From Bacteroidales bacterium (GTDB taxonomy: Bacteria; Bacteroidota; Bacteroidia; Bacteroidales; UBA12077), in NCBI GenBank assembly GCA_018334875.1, contig JAGXLC010000015.1, positions 1 to 32,414 on the forward strand: DNA of 32,414 nt. The letters run 5' to 3'. This document shows positions 31,224-32,414 of this stretch, in pieces; positions within the stretch are counted from its first letter, which is position 1, and every line of letters starts with the position of its first letter. The translations under genes and the position numbers were made by a program. The notes beneath the pieces are model-generated. The model worked only from the letters and a program-made list of their open reading frames with translations, ran no database searches and was not told where the DNA came from.

Positions 31224-32414
31224 ATGCGCAACAAGAAATTTGATTTATTGGTGAACCGGATTATATATCCAAAATTTTTTATATTCCTGTATTTTATGGC
31301 GTTCATTTTATTTTTTTGTGGCTGGTCTCCCTGCTCTTATAGCCAGGACAAACGTCCCCGTGAACGAGGCATTGAAGTTGGGGTACTAAAACCCGGTAAT
31401 TATAATGCCATCATCGATGTCCAGAGCGTTCGGGTCGGTCATGTTACACTCAAAAAAGGTGGGGAAGTTCGTACCGGCGTCACAGCTATCCTTCCTCATC
31501 CGGGCAATATCTTCCAGGAAAAGGTCACCGGAGCCATTCATGTGGGCAATGGTTTTGGCAAGCTTGCAGGTAGTACGCAGGTAAGGGAACTGGGAAACAT
31601 TGAAACACCGGTTATTCTGACCAATACTCTCGCGGTTCCCACTGCTGCAGATGCGCTTATTGATCATGCATTGTCGTTTAAGGCAAACCGGGAAGTGCAA
31701 TCGATAAATCCGGTGGTAGGGGAGACCAATGATGGCTGGTTAAATGACATTCAGGGAAGGCATGTTAAGAAAAAACATGTGCTGAAGGCCATTGAAAGCG
31801 CCAAAGGCGGGAAGGTAGAGGAGGGTAATTTGGGTGCCGGAACAGGGACCATGTGTTTTGGTTTTAAAGGTGGTATCGGCACCTCATCACGTGTGCTACC
31901 TGAGGAAAGAGGTGGTTATTCTGTGGGAGTATTGGTACAGACCAATTTCGGGGGTGTGCTCCAGATTGCAGGGGCACCCGTGGGAAAAGAACTAAACCGG
32001 CATTATATGAGCGATGAATTGAATGACGATCCCAACGGCTCCTGCATGATTGTATTGGCTACAGATGCACCGGTAGATTCCAGAAATCTGGAAAGAATGG
32101 CGAAACGGGCGATGCTCGGTATGGCCAGAACCGGAGGGATCAGCTCAAACGGCAGCGGCGATTATGTGGTTGCTTTTTCCACGGCTGAAGAGCTCAGAAT
32201 TCCTTACAGAAAGGAAGATCGCTTCAATTCCGGAAAGGTGCTGAGGAATGATGCGATGTCGCCTTTGTTTATGGCAACCATCGAGGCTACGGAGGAAGCT
32301 ATACTGAATTCCCTGTTTGCTGCAGAAGATATGAAAGGCCGGGATGGCCGCACCGTTGAGGCGTTGCCGGTGAATAGAGTGATGAAGATACTGGAGAGGT
32401 ATAATGTAGTGAAA
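31224..32414 (+). CDS. P1 (S58) family peptidase, DmpA/BapA-like (3' end outside window)
   Basis: 397 codons are open to the right edge. Residues 19-33 form a hydrophobic signal segment ending near CSYS-Q, so the enzyme is exported. The DmpA-like domain starts at RERGIEVG. Then come VGHVTL, GVTAILPHPGN, HVGNGFGKLAGS, TNTLAVPTAADAL, NLGAGTGTMCFGFKGGIGTSSR and VQTNFGG. The autoprocessing/nucleophile site is NGSCMIVLATDAP with S273. Family members self-cleave before this Ser and act as N-terminal aminopeptidases or beta-peptidases, some with D-residue preference. The frame reaches the window end without a stop, so the C-terminus is cut off here. Confidence 0.93.
   Translation, partial: MRNKKFDLLVNRIIYPKFFIFLYFMAFILFFCGWSPCSYSQDKRPRERGIEVGVLKPGNYNAIIDVQSVRVGHVTLKKGGEVRTGVTAILPHPGNIFQEKVTGAIHVGNGFGKLAGSTQVRELGNIETPVILTNTLAVPTAADALIDHALSFKANREVQSINPVVGETNDGWLNDIQGRHVKKKHVLKAIESAKGGKVEEGNLGAGTGTMCFGFKGGIGTSSRVLPEERGGYSVGVLVQTNFGGVLQIAGAPVGKELNRHYMSDELNDDPNGSCMIVLATDAPVDSRNLERMAKRAMLGMARTGGISSNGSGDYVVAFSTAEELRIPYRKEDRFNSGKVLRNDAMSPLFMATIEATEEAILNSLFAAEDMKGRDGRTVEALPVNRVMKILERYNVVK

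Overview
The window looks like chromosomal DNA from a member of the Bacteroidota, probably a polysaccharide-degrading, marine or anaerobic Bacteroidales/Marinilabiliales-type bacterium. The supporting signs are TAnnTTTG -7 promoter boxes upstream of many genes, few Shine-Dalgarno sites, a Ser-type sulfatase and a GH5 lipoprotein, a class II HMG-CoA reductase, a GYDIA-type GHMP kinase and a SiaB/SiaC pair. The placement is inferred from gene families and was not tested by a search.

Layout. 1-374 is a 21-bp tandem repeat that reads as heptads on both strands. 597-1261 is a VapBC-like toxin-antitoxin pair. 1655-4376 holds a divergent sulfatase and GH5 glycosidase. 4689-7487 holds a ketoacyl synthase III homologue and a UbiA prenyltransferase/TlpA thioredoxin pair. 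7565-9194 is a membrane class III nucleotide cyclase flanked by two direct copies of a short non-autonomous transposable element (MITE) with clear 4-bp target duplications. The second copy sits just upstream of a hicB-hicA module.

Centre of interest: 9719-20681 is one minus-strand, tightly spaced nine-gene array. In transcription order it reads 3-methylcrotonyl-CoA carboxylase beta, methylglutaconyl-CoA hydratase, 3-methylcrotonyl-CoA carboxylase alpha, acyl-CoA dehydrogenase, type 2 IPP isomerase, HMG-CoA reductase, GYDIA kinase (probable phosphomevalonate kinase), diphosphomevalonate decarboxylase and mevalonate kinase. The first half makes HMG-CoA from the leucine breakdown product isovaleryl-CoA. 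The second half turns HMG-CoA into IPP/DMAPP. No HMG-CoA lyase and no HMG-CoA synthase is present in the window, so the array reads as a dedicated leucine-to-isoprenoid route. A perfect 12-bp inverted repeat lies in its leader.

20884-29038 holds a terminator, the siaB-siaC phospho-switch pair, housekeeping genes (RlmL-like methyltransferase, metallophosphoesterase, RsmE), a small unknown protein with its own terminator, an ECF sigma factor, divergent uvrA and a secreted cysteine-containing protein. 29162-32414 holds a HEAT-like protein, a DnaQ-exonuclease/GIY-YIG fusion and a P1 (S58) peptidase that runs off the right edge. No rRNA, tRNA, CRISPR array or transposase gene was seen.
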